64,000 nt of DNA. Source: Suicoccus acidiformans. Lineage in GTDB: Bacteria > Bacillota > Bacilli > Lactobacillales > Aerococcaceae. Every line of letters starts with the position of its first letter. Positions within the stretch are counted from its first letter, which is position 1. The notes beneath the pieces were generated by a model, which was not told where the DNA came from, made no database searches, and saw only the letters and a program-made list of their open reading frames with translations. Shown in pieces: positions 1 to 8,306 of the stretch. The DNA is taken from assembly GCF_003546865.1 (NCBI RefSeq), contig NZ_CP023434.1:1-64000 (forward strand), written 5' to 3'. The position numbers and the translations under genes are program-made.

Positions 1-1116
1 TTACTCTGAATATATTTCGCCGTTTCTTACTTTAAGTATCTGCGCTTTATTTAATGCGTCGAGTTCAATTCCTTGAATACTGGCCGTAGTTAGAAAGGTT
101 TGAACCTTTGCTTCAATGTGCGACATCAGAATATGTTGCCGGCCATCATCTAATTCTGAAAGTACATCATCTAAGAGTAGCACCGGATACTCTCCAGTTA
201 ATTGTTTCAGTAATTCTGTCTCAGCTAATTTAAGGGCGAGTACAATCGTTCTTTGCTGACCTTGTGAGGCATAAAATTGTGCATTATTCTCATTAATCAA
301 GAATTCTAAATCATCGCGATGAGGTCCATATAAAGTGACCCCTCTTTCTTTTTCGCGCTCTTTAGCTTGATTGAATAAATCTTGATAAGCATCTTTCAAC
401 TCCGACTCATCTATCCCATTAAGTGTAGAATGATTAGCTTTGTAGGATAGTTCCAATATATCCCTGCCTTTAGACAACTCTGTGTGAATAGGTTGAGCCA
501 ATTCTTCCAAAGCTTTCACGAAACGCTTTCGCTCTTGGATTAAGATCGTCGCTTGATCAATGAGTTGCTCGGTCAACACAGCAAAATAAAGCTCATCAAA
601 CGTTGAACGATAACCGAATTCTTTTAAATAACGATTTCTTTGTTTTAAAGTTCGGTTATAGTCTAAAAGCGTTTGTAGATAAAGCGGCTGAGCTTGGCCT
701 AACTCGGCGTCGATAAATTTTCGCCGCCCCCCTGGAGAACCTTTAATAATTTGCAAATCTTCGGGTGCAAACAAAATAACATTCAATTTACCTATAAATT
801 GACTCAATTTCTCTTGTTCTAAATAATTAACTTTCCCAATTTTACCTGCTTGTGTCAGGTGCATTTCCAAAGGAAATTCATAATTTTTCGTTTGAATAAG
901 TCCAGAAATGATGGCCTGGTCAGTTTCCCAGCTAATCATTTCCCGATCTTGATTCGTTCGGTGACTCTTGGCTAAAGACAATAAAAAAATCGCCTCAAGT
1001 AGATTGGTTTTTCCTTGGGCATTCTCGCCTGTGATAATCGTCAAACCATCTTGAAACGATAGGGATAAATCTTCATAATTTCTAAATTGCTTTAAATGCA
1101 GTTCCTTTAAAAGCAT
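1..1116 (-). CDS. recF: DNA replication and repair protein RecF
   Basis: RecF is an SMC-like ABC ATPase that loads RecA at single-strand gaps behind replication forks. The 371-residue protein has the full family length. Walker A (GENAQGKT) lies at residues 30-37, a QGQQRT signature-like motif near residue 285, and the Walker B LLLDDVLSELD near residue 315. The stop codon is the first three bases of the window, so the gene is just complete. It follows yaaA by 4 bp in the dnaA-dnaN-yaaA-recF cluster, the usual Firmicutes order, and is probably co-transcribed with it. Confidence 0.97.
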   Translation of the reverse strand: MLLKELHLKQFRNYEDLSLSFQDGLTIITGENAQGKTNLLEAIFLLSLAKSHRTNQDREMISWETDQAIISGLIQTKNYEFPLEMHLTQAGKIGKVNYLEQEKLSQFIGKLNVILFAPEDLQIIKGSPGGRRKFIDAELGQAQPLYLQTLLDYNRTLKQRNRYLKEFGYRSTFDELYFAVLTEQLIDQATILIQERKRFVKALEELAQPIHTELSKGRDILELSYKANHSTLNGIDESELKDAYQDLFNQAKEREKERGVTLYGPHRDDLEFLINENNAQFYASQGQQRTIVLALKLAETELLKQLTGEYPVLLLDDVLSELDDGRQHILMSHIEAKVQTFLTTASIQGIELDALNKAQILKVRNGEIYSE

Positions 1117-1120
1117 AACT

Positions 1121-1351
1121 CTAGCCTTCAGCTGCTTGAACAGTTAAGATGATTTCTTCATTTGGAATCTCGACTGTATCACTAGGATAAATCTTTCGAC
1201 CTCTACGATCTTCTAACTCGTCATTAACATAGACCGCAAATTCATATAAGTACCACTTAGCCATCCCACCACTTTGAATTACATCTTCTAACTTGAGTAG
1301 CTGTCCTAGAGTAATAAATTCTGTATCAATGTAAACAGATTTTTCTTCCAT
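1121..1351 (-). CDS. yaaA: S4-domain RNA-binding protein YaaA
   Basis: This is a 76-residue single S4-domain protein, the family found between dnaN and recF in Firmicutes; S4 domains bind structured RNA and this one is thought to act in ribosome biogenesis. The S4 core (ITLGQLLKLEDVIQSGG, followed by VYVNDELEDRRGRKI) spans most of the protein. An in-frame ATG exists four codons upstream, but the ATG at 1351 has a GGGTGA Shine-Dalgarno at good spacing and is chosen. Its end is 4 bp from the recF start, indicating coupling. Confidence 0.9.
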   Translation of the reverse strand: MEEKSVYIDTEFITLGQLLKLEDVIQSGGMAKWYLYEFAVYVNDELEDRRGRKIYPSDTVEIPNEEIILTVQAAEG

Positions 1352-1534
1352 TTTATCACCCATTTAGTTAATTTTCTAATTTATATTATACCAAAAGTTT
1401 TCTAATTATTCAAAAAAGGCTTATTTTTTTGCTTTATAGGCGTTTAATCCAAAATAGATAAAAAAGCTTCAAAGAATATTCAGACGCTTGTAGGGCTTTT
1501 TTGGTAGCATATTGTATATTATCAATTTAAATAA

Positions 1535-1580
1535 AAATCCAGTAAGGCTTCTTTTAAATTTGAAGCGCCTTACTGGATTT
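1535..1580 (-). terminator. Intrinsic terminator after dnaN
   Basis: A 14-bp perfect stem (1535-1548 with 1567-1580) is extended inward by GCTTC/GAAGC. On the minus strand it runs into a T tract (A-rich at 1530-1537 on plus). It sits immediately behind the dnaN stop, so dnaA-dnaN transcription probably ends or is reduced here before yaaA-recF. Confidence 0.85.
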
Positions 1581-1586
1581 CTTAAT

Positions 1587-2759
1587 TTAGTGTGTTCGAA
1601 TAGGTGTTAGGATTTGAAGGAGACTGTTATGTTTCGCATCTTCGACTTCTTCCTCATTGTCCTCTTCGTATGTTGCAGGTGATAGTAGCATTGGACGAAT
1701 AGCTGATTGAATATCAATATGAATATCAACACCTTCGAAACTTTTAAGTGCTTCTTTCATATAATCCGGGTTAAAGGCAATGGTCGTTGGACTTCCTTCA
1801 ACTGCCTTCACTTCAATATGTTCTACACCTTCACCTCGCTCATTGCCTCGAACATACAGAGAAACTATCTCATTATCAAAAGATAGTTGGACCACATTAT
1901 TCTTTCCTTGATGACTAATTAGGCTCGCTCGATCAATAGCTTCATGGAAAGTATTAGAATTAACCGTAATTCTCGTCTCATATTCTGTAGGAATAAGACG
2001 ATCTGTCTCGGGATAATTCCCTTCGAGCAGTCGAGAGTAGATAATTACGTTATCCACAAAGAAAATAATTTGCTTATCTAGGACAAGCATTTCTATTATT
2101 TGGTCATCTTTAACAATCCGGGTTAACTCTACAACGGATTTCTTTGGAATTGTTAATTGATCAAAGCCAAGTTCTTCCTTTGTTTCAGTCATTGAAACGT
2201 CACGTTGACTTAAACGGTGACTATCTGTTGCAACCCCGCGGATAAAACCTTCTTCTGCGACAAGATGTAAACCTGTTAAGACAGGCCGACTTTCTTGATT
2301 GGACGCTGAGAAGATTGTTTGATTGACCATGTTTTTGAAGGGGATGGTTGGAATAATCAAACGAAATTCCTCGCTATAATCGGGCAAACGTGGATAAGCT
2401 GATCCATCTTGTCCGATCAAAGTAAAGTGCGCTTTACCAGATGTAATAAGTGTTTGGTTTTGTGCATTACTTTCGATAGTTACCTGTCCTGTTGGAAGTT
2501 TACGGACAATGTCACTAAATAAGCGAGCAGTTAATACAATACTGCCAGTTTCTTCAATTTGAATATGATAGGTTTCATCTTCTACATATAAAGTACTTTC
2601 AATCGAAATTTCTGAATCACTACCCGTTAGGGTTATTTTGTCTTCTTCTACAGAAATCTTAATGCCTTGTAAGATTGGAATCGTTGCTTTTCCTGATACG
2701 GCTCGTCCAACATTAGTGAGCTGCTCAAGAAAAGGTAGACGATTAATTGTAAATTTCAT
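1587..2759 (-). CDS. dnaN: DNA polymerase III beta subunit (sliding clamp)
   Basis: DnaN is the ring-shaped processivity clamp that tethers DNA polymerase III and repair factors to DNA. The 390-residue protein is slightly longer than the usual 366-380 because of an acidic insert near the C-terminus (EEDNEEEVEDAKH), a stretch typical of some Lactobacillales clamps. The N-terminal MKFTINRLPFLEQL, the middle ASNQESRPVLTGLHL and the C-terminal LLSP...LLQILTPIRTH are characteristic. It lies downstream of dnaA on the same strand, separated by 164 bp that carry origin elements. Confidence 0.97.
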   Translation of the reverse strand: MKFTINRLPFLEQLTNVGRAVSGKATIPILQGIKISVEEDKITLTGSDSEISIESTLYVEDETYHIQIEETGSIVLTARLFSDIVRKLPTGQVTIESNAQNQTLITSGKAHFTLIGQDGSAYPRLPDYSEEFRLIIPTIPFKNMVNQTIFSASNQESRPVLTGLHLVAEEGFIRGVATDSHRLSQRDVSMTETKEELGFDQLTIPKKSVVELTRIVKDDQIIEMLVLDKQIIFFVDNVIIYSRLLEGNYPETDRLIPTEYETRITVNSNTFHEAIDRASLISHQGKNNVVQLSFDNEIVSLYVRGNERGEGVEHIEVKAVEGSPTTIAFNPDYMKEALKSFEGVDIHIDIQSAIRPMLLSPATYEEDNEEEVEDAKHNSLLQILTPIRTH

Positions 2760-2760
2760 G

Positions 2761-2924
2761 TGCGGACTCCTTATCTATAAATTAAGTATATATAATTTAG
2801 TAATAGTAGTAGGGGTTGTTGATAATGTGCAAAACCCACTGTAATAGGATGGATTTTGCCTTTTACTTGTTATTAACATGTGCATAACAAGTAGGGGTTA
2901 TCCGAAAGTTATGCACAGGCATGC
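2761..2924 (-). promoter_or_regulatory. oriC sub-region between dnaA and dnaN with DnaA-trio unwinding element
   Basis: This is the proposed unwinding side of a bipartite origin. Reading plus-strand bases 2798-2812 from 3' to 5' gives five trinucleotides GAT GAT GAT AAT GAT. They abut a G-run (2812-2815) and a DnaA box with one mismatch (TGTTGATAA, 2817-2825). That order, box - GC stretch - trios, is the basal unwinding system described in Bacillus subtilis. Further DnaA-box-like sites are TGTGCATAA (2879-2887) and TTATGCACA (2909-2917). The flanking 2770-2800 is very AT-rich. The dnaN promoter should also lie here. Confidence 0.75.
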
Positions 2925-4283
2925 TTATTCAAACTTTTCGCGAATGGTTGCAACGTCTTCACGCATCTTTGAATCGTCAGCTAGCGCTGTTTTGATTTTG
3001 TCATAAGCATGAATGACGGTTGTATGGTTTTTATTACCAAATTCTTCACCAATTTTAGGGAATGACAAGTTGGTTAATTCCCTAGCCAAATACATTCCGA
3101 TTTGACGCGGTTCGACGATGGTTTTAGTGCGTTTCTTTCCTTTAATGTCTTCTACTGTAATGGCAAAATACTCTGCCACCGTCGAAATAATTTCAGTACA
3201 AGTTACTGCTTTTGGCTCTTCATTCTCAACTAAGGTATGTAGCGCTTGGGAGGCTAGATGAATTGTAATTTCTTCGCCATGAATAGTTGAATAGGCGAAG
3301 ACCCGAATTAAGGCACCTTCAAGTTCACGAATATTGGTATCTACATTGTTTGCGATATATGTTAGGACATCGGAACTAATGTCAATTCGCTCATTGCTAG
3401 CTTTTTTGCGGAGAATAGCAATTCGTGTTTCTAAGTCTGGTGGGGTAATATCCGTCGATAGCCCCCATTTGAAGCGACTAATTAAACGTTCTTCTAAATT
3501 ATTAATATCATTGGGTAGACGATCGCTGGTTAAGACAATTTGCTTTTGGCAATCAAATAAAGCATTGAAAGTATGGAAGAACTCTTCTTGGGTTTGATCC
3601 TTATTTGATAAAAATTGAATATCATCGACGAGTAAAACGTCACAATTCCGGTATTTCTGACGGAATTCATTGGTCGATTTATTTTGAATACTGGAGACAA
3701 AATCATTCATGAATGCTTCACTGGTTGCATAGCGAATGGTTGCTTCAGGATTTTTGCGGCGAATTTCATTGCCAATGGCCTGCATTAGGTGAGTTTTACC
3801 TAAACCAACTCCACCATATATAAGGAGGGGATTGTAGGTTACGCCTGGTGAATCAGCAACTGTCATAGCAGCAGCACTGGCTAAATCATTGTCCTTACCA
3901 ATGACGAAATTATCAAAAGTATATTTCGGATTTAATTCGGATTGGCCTGCGTAGCTATCTGTTTCAATAAAAGTCGTTTCCGTTTGAATGGAAGCTGTGG
4001 GAATTGGCGTGGGAACATCGTTTATCGCCGTTTCCTTAGGGACAACCATGAAGATGGGTTCGTATTCTACACCATATAACTCTAAACTTCTTTGTAAGAT
4101 ATATCCTGCTAAGTTTTTCTCCCAATAATTTTTCGTCAAGGCATTGGGGACGGATAAGGTGATGGAACTTTGGTCCATTCGAATGGGTTTTACAGGTGTG
4201 ACCCAATTTGTATAGGATGCTGGAGAGAGTATTTGTTTAAAGTATTGATCCATTTCGTTCCAGAATAATTCTTTTTCATCCAT
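2925..4283 (-). CDS. dnaA: Chromosomal replication initiator DnaA
   Basis: DnaA is the AAA+ initiator that binds 9-mer boxes, melts oriC and loads the helicase. The 452-residue protein has domain I (residues 1-80), a variable linker with TPIPT repeats (about 85-118), the AAA+ core with Walker A GGVGLGKT at 157-164 and Walker B LLVDDIQFL near 220, and a C-terminal helix-turn-helix with the box-recognition sequence NKNHTTVIHAY. The ATG at 4283 is preferred over one 12 codons upstream because it has a GTGAGGT Shine-Dalgarno. DnaA boxes flank the gene on both sides, allowing autoregulation. Confidence 0.98.
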   Translation of the reverse strand: MDEKELFWNEMDQYFKQILSPASYTNWVTPVKPIRMDQSSITLSVPNALTKNYWEKNLAGYILQRSLELYGVEYEPIFMVVPKETAINDVPTPIPTASIQTETTFIETDSYAGQSELNPKYTFDNFVIGKDNDLASAAAMTVADSPGVTYNPLLIYGGVGLGKTHLMQAIGNEIRRKNPEATIRYATSEAFMNDFVSSIQNKSTNEFRQKYRNCDVLLVDDIQFLSNKDQTQEEFFHTFNALFDCQKQIVLTSDRLPNDINNLEERLISRFKWGLSTDITPPDLETRIAILRKKASNERIDISSDVLTYIANNVDTNIRELEGALIRVFAYSTIHGEEITIHLASQALHTLVENEEPKAVTCTEIISTVAEYFAITVEDIKGKKRTKTIVEPRQIGMYLARELTNLSFPKIGEEFGNKNHTTVIHAYDKIKTALADDSKMREDVATIREKFE

Positions 4284-4663
4284 AATTTTCACCTCACTTT
4301 GCACAGAAAAAAGATACATCTATTTTAACAAGAGAAAGAGTTTTCCACAAGCTATAAATAAGTTGAATGAGTATCCACATATCCACTTTCGAGTTATCAA
4401 CAGGGGAACTGATACTTGTGCATATCTGTAATGCTAGTCTATTATCCACAGGTTATGCACAAACCAGATGATTATTCCTACAAGGTTTACGCGAGTTATG
4501 AACAGTCTGATGAAATAGTTGTACTCAGTTGTGGATAGTCGATATATGTGGATAAGTCTGTGAAGAAACCTGTGGATTAGCATACTTGTCTAAGAAAGAC
4601 TTGTGCATAATTATCAAGGGGACTGTGGATAAGTCTTGATCATGGAAATTTCTCAATAAAGCC
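4284..4663. other. oriC: Replication origin oriC, DnaA-box cluster between dnaA and rpmH
   Basis: About 380 bp without a gene, dense in DnaA boxes. Perfect TTATCCACA or its complement occurs at 4442-4450, 4547-4555 and 4624-4632. One-mismatch copies are at 4341-4349, 4371-4379, 4394-4402, 4453-4461, 4530-4538, 4571-4579 and 4602-4610, in both orientations. Genes diverge from this point (dnaA to the left, rpmH to the right), matching the usual Firmicutes origin. Together with the dnaA-dnaN intergenic element it forms a bipartite origin. Confidence 0.93.
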
Positions 4664-4692
4664 TTGACTTTCCCAGCAAGCTTCTATAAAAT
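4664..4692 (+). promoter_or_regulatory. Sigma-A type promoter of rpmH
   Basis: TTGACT (4664-4669) and TAAAAT (4687-4692) are separated by 17 bp, directly beyond the last DnaA box and about 35 bp before the rpmH Shine-Dalgarno. Confidence 0.65.
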
Positions 4693-4733
4693 ATCTGGGT
4701 ATTGTATGTAATTAAAACTAGGAGGTGTACCAC

Positions 4734-4868
4734 ATGAAAAGAACTTATCAACCAAAGAAACGCCAACGTAAGAAAGTACACGGTTTCCGTAAACGTATGA
4801 GCACCAAAAATGGTCGCAACGTATTAAAACGTCGTCGCCAAAAAGGTAGAAAAAAATTAGCATCTTAA
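4734..4868 (+). CDS. rpmH: 50S ribosomal protein L34
   Basis: L34 is a very basic small protein of the large ribosomal subunit. The 44-codon reading frame ([14 protein letters not shown]... to ...GRKKLAS) matches the family in length and in its MKRTYQPxxR and GFRxRMxTxxGRxVLxxRRxKGRxxL pattern. A strong AGGAGG Shine-Dalgarno lies at 4721-4726. Position between oriC and rnpA is the conserved one. A longer antisense reading frame over the same bases is spurious. Confidence 0.98.
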   Translation: MKRTYQPKKRQRKKVHGFRKRMSTKNGRNVLKRRRQKGRKKLAS

Positions 4869-4872
4869 TTCC

Positions 4873-4902
4873 CAAAGGTTCCTCTTGCAGGGCCTTTTTT
4901 TG
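4873..4902 (+). terminator. Terminator after rpmH
   Basis: AAAGG...CCTTT stem with inner CC/GG pairs around CTCTTGCA, followed by a T run. It probably separates abundant rpmH message from rnpA, which has its own promoter. Confidence 0.7.
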
Positions 4903-4939
4903 TTTTTCGTTAGTTAAATAAACTAATCTTAGGATTCTA

Positions 4940-4969
4940 TTGTTAAATACGTCTAACTTTAGTTATAAT
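4940..4969 (+). promoter_or_regulatory. Promoter of rnpA-yidC-jag
   Basis: TTGTTA (4940-4945) and a consensus TATAAT (4964-4969) are spaced by 18 bp. The predicted transcription start near 4976 leaves no room for a ribosome site before the GTG at 4978, which supports the downstream TTG as the rnpA start. Confidence 0.7.
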
Positions 4970-5007
4970 AAAGCTTAGTGAATGTAGGTAGAGTGGAGAG
5001 GTTTGAT

Positions 5008-5355
5008 TTGAAAAAGGCATATCGAGTTAAGAGTGAACAAGATTTCCAGAAAGTATTTCATGAAGGGAGATCTGTTGCCAATCGTCAATTAGTTTTATAT
5101 ACCTATCCTAAAATAGGACAGACACATTTTAGAGTGGGTTTATCGGTTGGCAAGAAGATGGGGAACGCTGTGAAAAGAAATCAAATTAAGCGTTATTTAC
5201 GTCATGGACTAATTGAATTGGAGCCCTATATAGAAAATGAGTGGGATTTTCTGTTGATTGCCCGACCGGATATTCGAAACAAGAGCTATGAAGAAATCAA
5301 ACACTCTATTCAACATGTCATGAATTTAGCAGGAATCATTCACAAGGAAAAATAA
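5008..5355 (+). CDS. rnpA: Ribonuclease P protein component
   Basis: RnpA is the protein subunit of RNase P, which binds the catalytic RNA and matures tRNA 5' ends. The family core is visible: LKKAYRVKSEQDF, the RVGLSVGKKMGNAVKRNQIKR RNR-type motif, and DFLLIARPDI. A GTG start at 4978 would give 125 residues, but the TTG at 5008 has a GGAGAGG Shine-Dalgarno six bases upstream and places LKKAYR at the N-terminus as in homologues, giving 115 residues. yidC follows after 12 bp. Confidence 0.95.
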   Translation: MKKAYRVKSEQDFQKVFHEGRSVANRQLVLYTYPKIGQTHFRVGLSVGKKMGNAVKRNQIKRYLRHGLIELEPYIENEWDFLLIARPDIRNKSYEEIKHSIQHVMNLAGIIHKEK

Positions 5356-5367
5356 CTGGAGGTTCAT

Positions 5368-6216
5368 ATGAATCATAAGAAAACATGGCAGAAACTTCTG
5401 CAAATTTCAACATTATTAATATTAGTATTATTCTTAACAGCTTGTTCATCTTCTCAGGAACCCCTTGGGCCAAATAGTACAGGCTTTTGGGATCAGTATA
5501 TCCTTTTGAATCTGTCACGTTTTATTATTGGCTTATCGCATATATTGGGTGGCAATTATGGAATAGGGATCATTCTCTTTACGATCATTGTGCGAATTAT
5601 TTTATTGCCTTTAAACAAAATACAGATGGATTCGCAAAGGCAAATGCAAGAATTACAACCTGAACTTGACGCAATTAAGGCGAAGTATCCGAATCAAGAC
5701 CGAGAATCCATGGAGAAATTGCAAGAAGAACAGCTGCAGTTGATGGAAGACCGGGGCATTAATCAGTGGACCAGTCTGCTGCCTTTACTGATTCAACTGC
5801 CAGTTATGATGGCCCTATACCAATCGATTATAAGGACCGAAGCATTAAGACAAGGTTCCTTCTTATGGGTCAACTTAGGTCAGCCTGATCCATTCTTTAT
5901 CTTACCTATCATCGCGGCTATTCTAACTTTAGTAAATACATATTTGACGATGAAATCCAATCCATCTCAGAATAGTGCTATGAAGTGGACGATGTACTTT
6001 ATGCCACTCATGATTTTATTCATTTCTGTTGGATTACCAAGTGCGATTACCCTATATTTGGTAGTATCCAATGCCTTCACTGTAATCCAAACCTTAGTTT
6101 TCAACAATCCATATAAGATTATCGCTGAACGTGAAGCGAAGGAAGTAGCAGAGAAGGCTAAGCAAAGAGAGTTACGTCGCCAATTACGCCGGGCAACTGG
6201 TAAGAAGAAACGCTAA
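5368..6216 (+). CDS. yidC: Membrane protein insertase YidC/OxaA (lipoprotein type)
   Basis: YidC inserts and folds membrane proteins alone or with SecYEG. The 282-residue protein begins with a lipoprotein signal ending in LTAC (Cys26), as in Firmicutes YidC1/SpoIIIJ. The 60KD_IMP core starts with ILFTIIVRIILLPLNKIQ, contains the conserved positively charged transmembrane Arg (IVRIILLP), cytoplasmic helical hairpin (QRQMQELQPELDAIK...) and ends with a basic tail RRQLRRATGKKKR that contacts ribosomes. It is in an operon with rnpA and jag. Confidence 0.96.
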   Translation: MNHKKTWQKLLQISTLLILVLFLTACSSSQEPLGPNSTGFWDQYILLNLSRFIIGLSHILGGNYGIGIILFTIIVRIILLPLNKIQMDSQRQMQELQPELDAIKAKYPNQDRESMEKLQEEQLQLMEDRGINQWTSLLPLLIQLPVMMALYQSIIRTEALRQGSFLWVNLGQPDPFFILPIIAAILTLVNTYLTMKSNPSQNSAMKWTMYFMPLMILFISVGLPSAITLYLVVSNAFTVIQTLVFNNPYKIIAEREAKEVAEKAKQRELRRQLRRATGKKKR

Positions 6217-6231
6217 GAAAGGAGACGGAGT

Positions 6232-7212
6232 ATGTTAGATAATTTTGTAACGGTACGCGCTGAAACAACCGATTTAGCCATTGAAAAGGGCCTAAGAGAA
6301 TTAGGTGTCGAGCGAACTGAAGCAGACATTCATATTATCACTGAAGGCAAAAAAGGTCTTTTCGGCTTTGGCAAACAAGATGCAGTGGTAGAAGTTCGTC
6401 GGAAAGTTGATATCAGTTTATCTGAGTTGACTGAAGAGTTGGAAAAAGAAATGGAACAAACGGAACCAGCCGAAATTGCAGAAGTAATCACGTCAGACAA
6501 GGAAGTCAAGCCATTAACAGAAGATTCGGCGGAAACGGACAGTGTGAATCCTGATGATGAGCCAAGTGAGATACTTGCAACAGAGTTCCTTGAATCGGAA
6601 GACATAGAAGAGTCTACTGAGGAGCCTGTGAAAGCAACGGACTTGGATACGCATTTAAAGCAGCCGATTGATACCTTGCTAGAACAGACCGATCTACAAA
6701 TTAAATCATCTGAAGAAGCCACTACAACAGCTGACAACTTATCCTTAAGTGAGCAACTGGATTTAGCGACACAGAAAGTAGTTACTTACTTGGAAGAAGT
6801 TATTGATGCATACGGAGCTCATGCACGGGTTGATGTTATGCGTGAGGGGCGTGAACTTAACTTTAATATAGATACGGATAAATCAGGCCTCATTATTGGT
6901 AAACACGGTAAAATTATCAATGCCTTACAAATCCTTGCCCAAACACTTTTCCAACAGAATTACAGTAAGCGGATGGAAATTATCTTAAATGTTGGTGATT
7001 ACCGCGATCGTCGCAATGGTGTTCTTGAGCAAATGGCAGAGCGAGCATCTGAAGAGGTGCTTCGAACGAAAGGTAGCGTTAAATTAGATTCACTACCGGC
7101 CTATGAACGTAAGCAAGTTCATGCCTATTTGGCTAAGATACCTAATGTCAGAACCCACTCCGTTGGGAAAGATCCGAGAAGATTTCTAGTTGTTGAATAT
7201 GTCGAAGATTAA
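6232..7212 (+). CDS. jag: Jag/KhpB RNA-binding protein (Jag_N-KH-R3H)
   Basis: Jag (KhpB) is an RNA-binding protein that partners with KhpA and influences cell elongation and division in streptococci. The 326-residue protein has a Jag_N domain (1-50, ending GKKGLFGFGKQ), an acidic Glu/Ser/Thr-rich linker (about 60-175), a KH domain with SGLIIGKHGKIINALQ (about 220-240), and a C-terminal R3H domain with ERKQVHAYL and HSVGKDPRRFLVV. It directly follows yidC, the conserved arrangement, and is the last gene before a strong terminator. Confidence 0.94.
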   Translation: MLDNFVTVRAETTDLAIEKGLRELGVERTEADIHIITEGKKGLFGFGKQDAVVEVRRKVDISLSELTEELEKEMEQTEPAEIAEVITSDKEVKPLTEDSAETDSVNPDDEPSEILATEFLESEDIEESTEEPVKATDLDTHLKQPIDTLLEQTDLQIKSSEEATTTADNLSLSEQLDLATQKVVTYLEEVIDAYGAHARVDVMREGRELNFNIDTDKSGLIIGKHGKIINALQILAQTLFQQNYSKRMEIILNVGDYRDRRNGVLEQMAERASEEVLRTKGSVKLDSLPAYERKQVHAYLAKIPNVRTHSVGKDPRRFLVVEYVED

Positions 7213-7225
7213 CGATTAAAGCATA

Positions 7226-7267
7226 AACAAGCCCACAAAGGTAATCATACTTTTGTGGGCTTGTTTG
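7226..7267. terminator. Bidirectional terminator between jag and the hydrolase operon
   Basis: A 15-bp stem, AACAAGCCCACAAAAG-type, with GTAATCATA-containing loop and T/A tracts on both sides (7226-7267). It lies between convergent genes and can stop transcription from either side. Confidence 0.85.
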
Positions 7268-7268
7268 T

Positions 7269-8306
7269 TTATGAGGATAAGTGATTGACATAAATCCACT
7301 CATTTATGCGTAAGTTCAAGACACTGAGCAAGCGGTAAGCATTCGGGACGTTATCGGTAAAGACAGTTAACAAATAGATAGGTTGATTATCGAGGAAGTA
7401 AATCCCTGCATCGTTCACGACCTGATCGACTTGCCCGTATTTACAAGCCATACCTTCGGTGAGATAGGCTGATAATAAACGGGGTTCTTCAGCATTTAAC
7501 ATATCTTGAATAAGGGATTCGTAGGTATCTGGATCGTTGGCAACGCGGTACAAGCTGCTAAGGGTTTGATAGGCGGTCATATAATTATCTCCTTGATAAT
7601 TTGCTGGAAGAGGATCGATATTGCCAAAATCAGCTAAGGCTTTCTGGAAAGCTGCCCAAGTATCAAAGCGATAAAAGACTAAACGCCAGGCTGCAGCGTT
7701 ATGTGAGTGCTGAATTGATACATTCATCAGCTCTTCTAGCGTATTATGTCCGTAGCCACTTTGTGCGGGGGGCATGCCTTGTTCTTGATATGGGACAGTT
7801 TCGGGTATGACACTCTCCTTGGTGAGTTTCCCTAACTTAATATCTTCTAAATACATTGCCACCAGGGGAAATTTGTAGATACTGCCAGCAATACGTGGTG
7901 TATTGGCATTAATATAATAAGTTTCACCATCTAAATAATTATAATAAGCGAGCGAAATATTGTGTTCTTGAATAGCTAATTCTTCTAAAACTTCCTGAAT
8001 TAAAGTTTCTAAGGGCAAGTCTTTCAGTTCATCTAAGGCGGCAGCTTCTACCCCATCCGCTTGCATCCGTGTGTAATTGTAAGGAATATTAAGGGATTCA
8101 TCTACAAGCGTTTCTATTTGCTGATAAGATACACGTTCAGACGTCGACACTTCATTAGTAGAAGCGACAGTGATTGATGATTCAATAGATACTTCCTTAT
8201 CGAGACTTCTGTTTTCATGGATAAGGCTGATAAGTGTGGCGCCGATTAGCAGCGTCAATATGAAGGTACAAATTTCCTGCCAATAAGATATTAGCCATTG
8301 CTTCAT
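7269..8306 (-). CDS. Membrane-anchored serine hydrolase, class A beta-lactamase fold (second of a tandem pair)
   Basis: A 345-residue protein of the penicillin-recognising serine hydrolase fold (Beta-lactamase2 type). An N-terminal hydrophobic segment (about 10-30) follows the cytoplasmic MKQWLISYW. SxxK is present as SIYK within AGSIYKFPLVA, SxN as SHN, and the KTG triad as KYG. The preferred start at 8306 overlaps the stop of the upstream paralogue by an ATGA, with an AGGTGA Shine-Dalgarno, so translation is probably coupled. Substrate unknown; cell-wall peptide or beta-lactam targets are possible. It shares the same block order and many motifs with its neighbour, indicating tandem duplication. 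Confidence 0.8.
   Translation of the reverse strand: MKQWLISYWQEICTFILTLLIGATLISLIHENRSLDKEVSIESSITVASTNEVSTSERVSYQQIETLVDESLNIPYNYTRMQADGVEAAALDELKDLPLETLIQEVLEELAIQEHNISLAYYNYLDGETYYINANTPRIAGSIYKFPLVAMYLEDIKLGKLTKESVIPETVPYQEQGMPPAQSGYGHNTLEELMNVSIQHSHNAAAWRLVFYRFDTWAAFQKALADFGNIDPLPANYQGDNYMTAYQTLSSLYRVANDPDTYESLIQDMLNAEEPRLLSAYLTEGMACKYGQVDQVVNDAGIYFLDNQPIYLLTVFTDNVPNAYRLLSVLNLRINEWIYVNHLSS

Noticed and set aside
4684-4875. 63-codon antisense reading frame over rpmH
   Set aside because: It is the mirror of the highly biased, Arg/Lys-rich L34 gene and has no ribosome site or family features.
6330-6737. 135-codon antisense frame inside jag, Ser-rich
   Set aside because: It mirrors the acidic Glu/Ser linker of Jag; the composition is what the complement of GAA/GAG/TCT codons gives.
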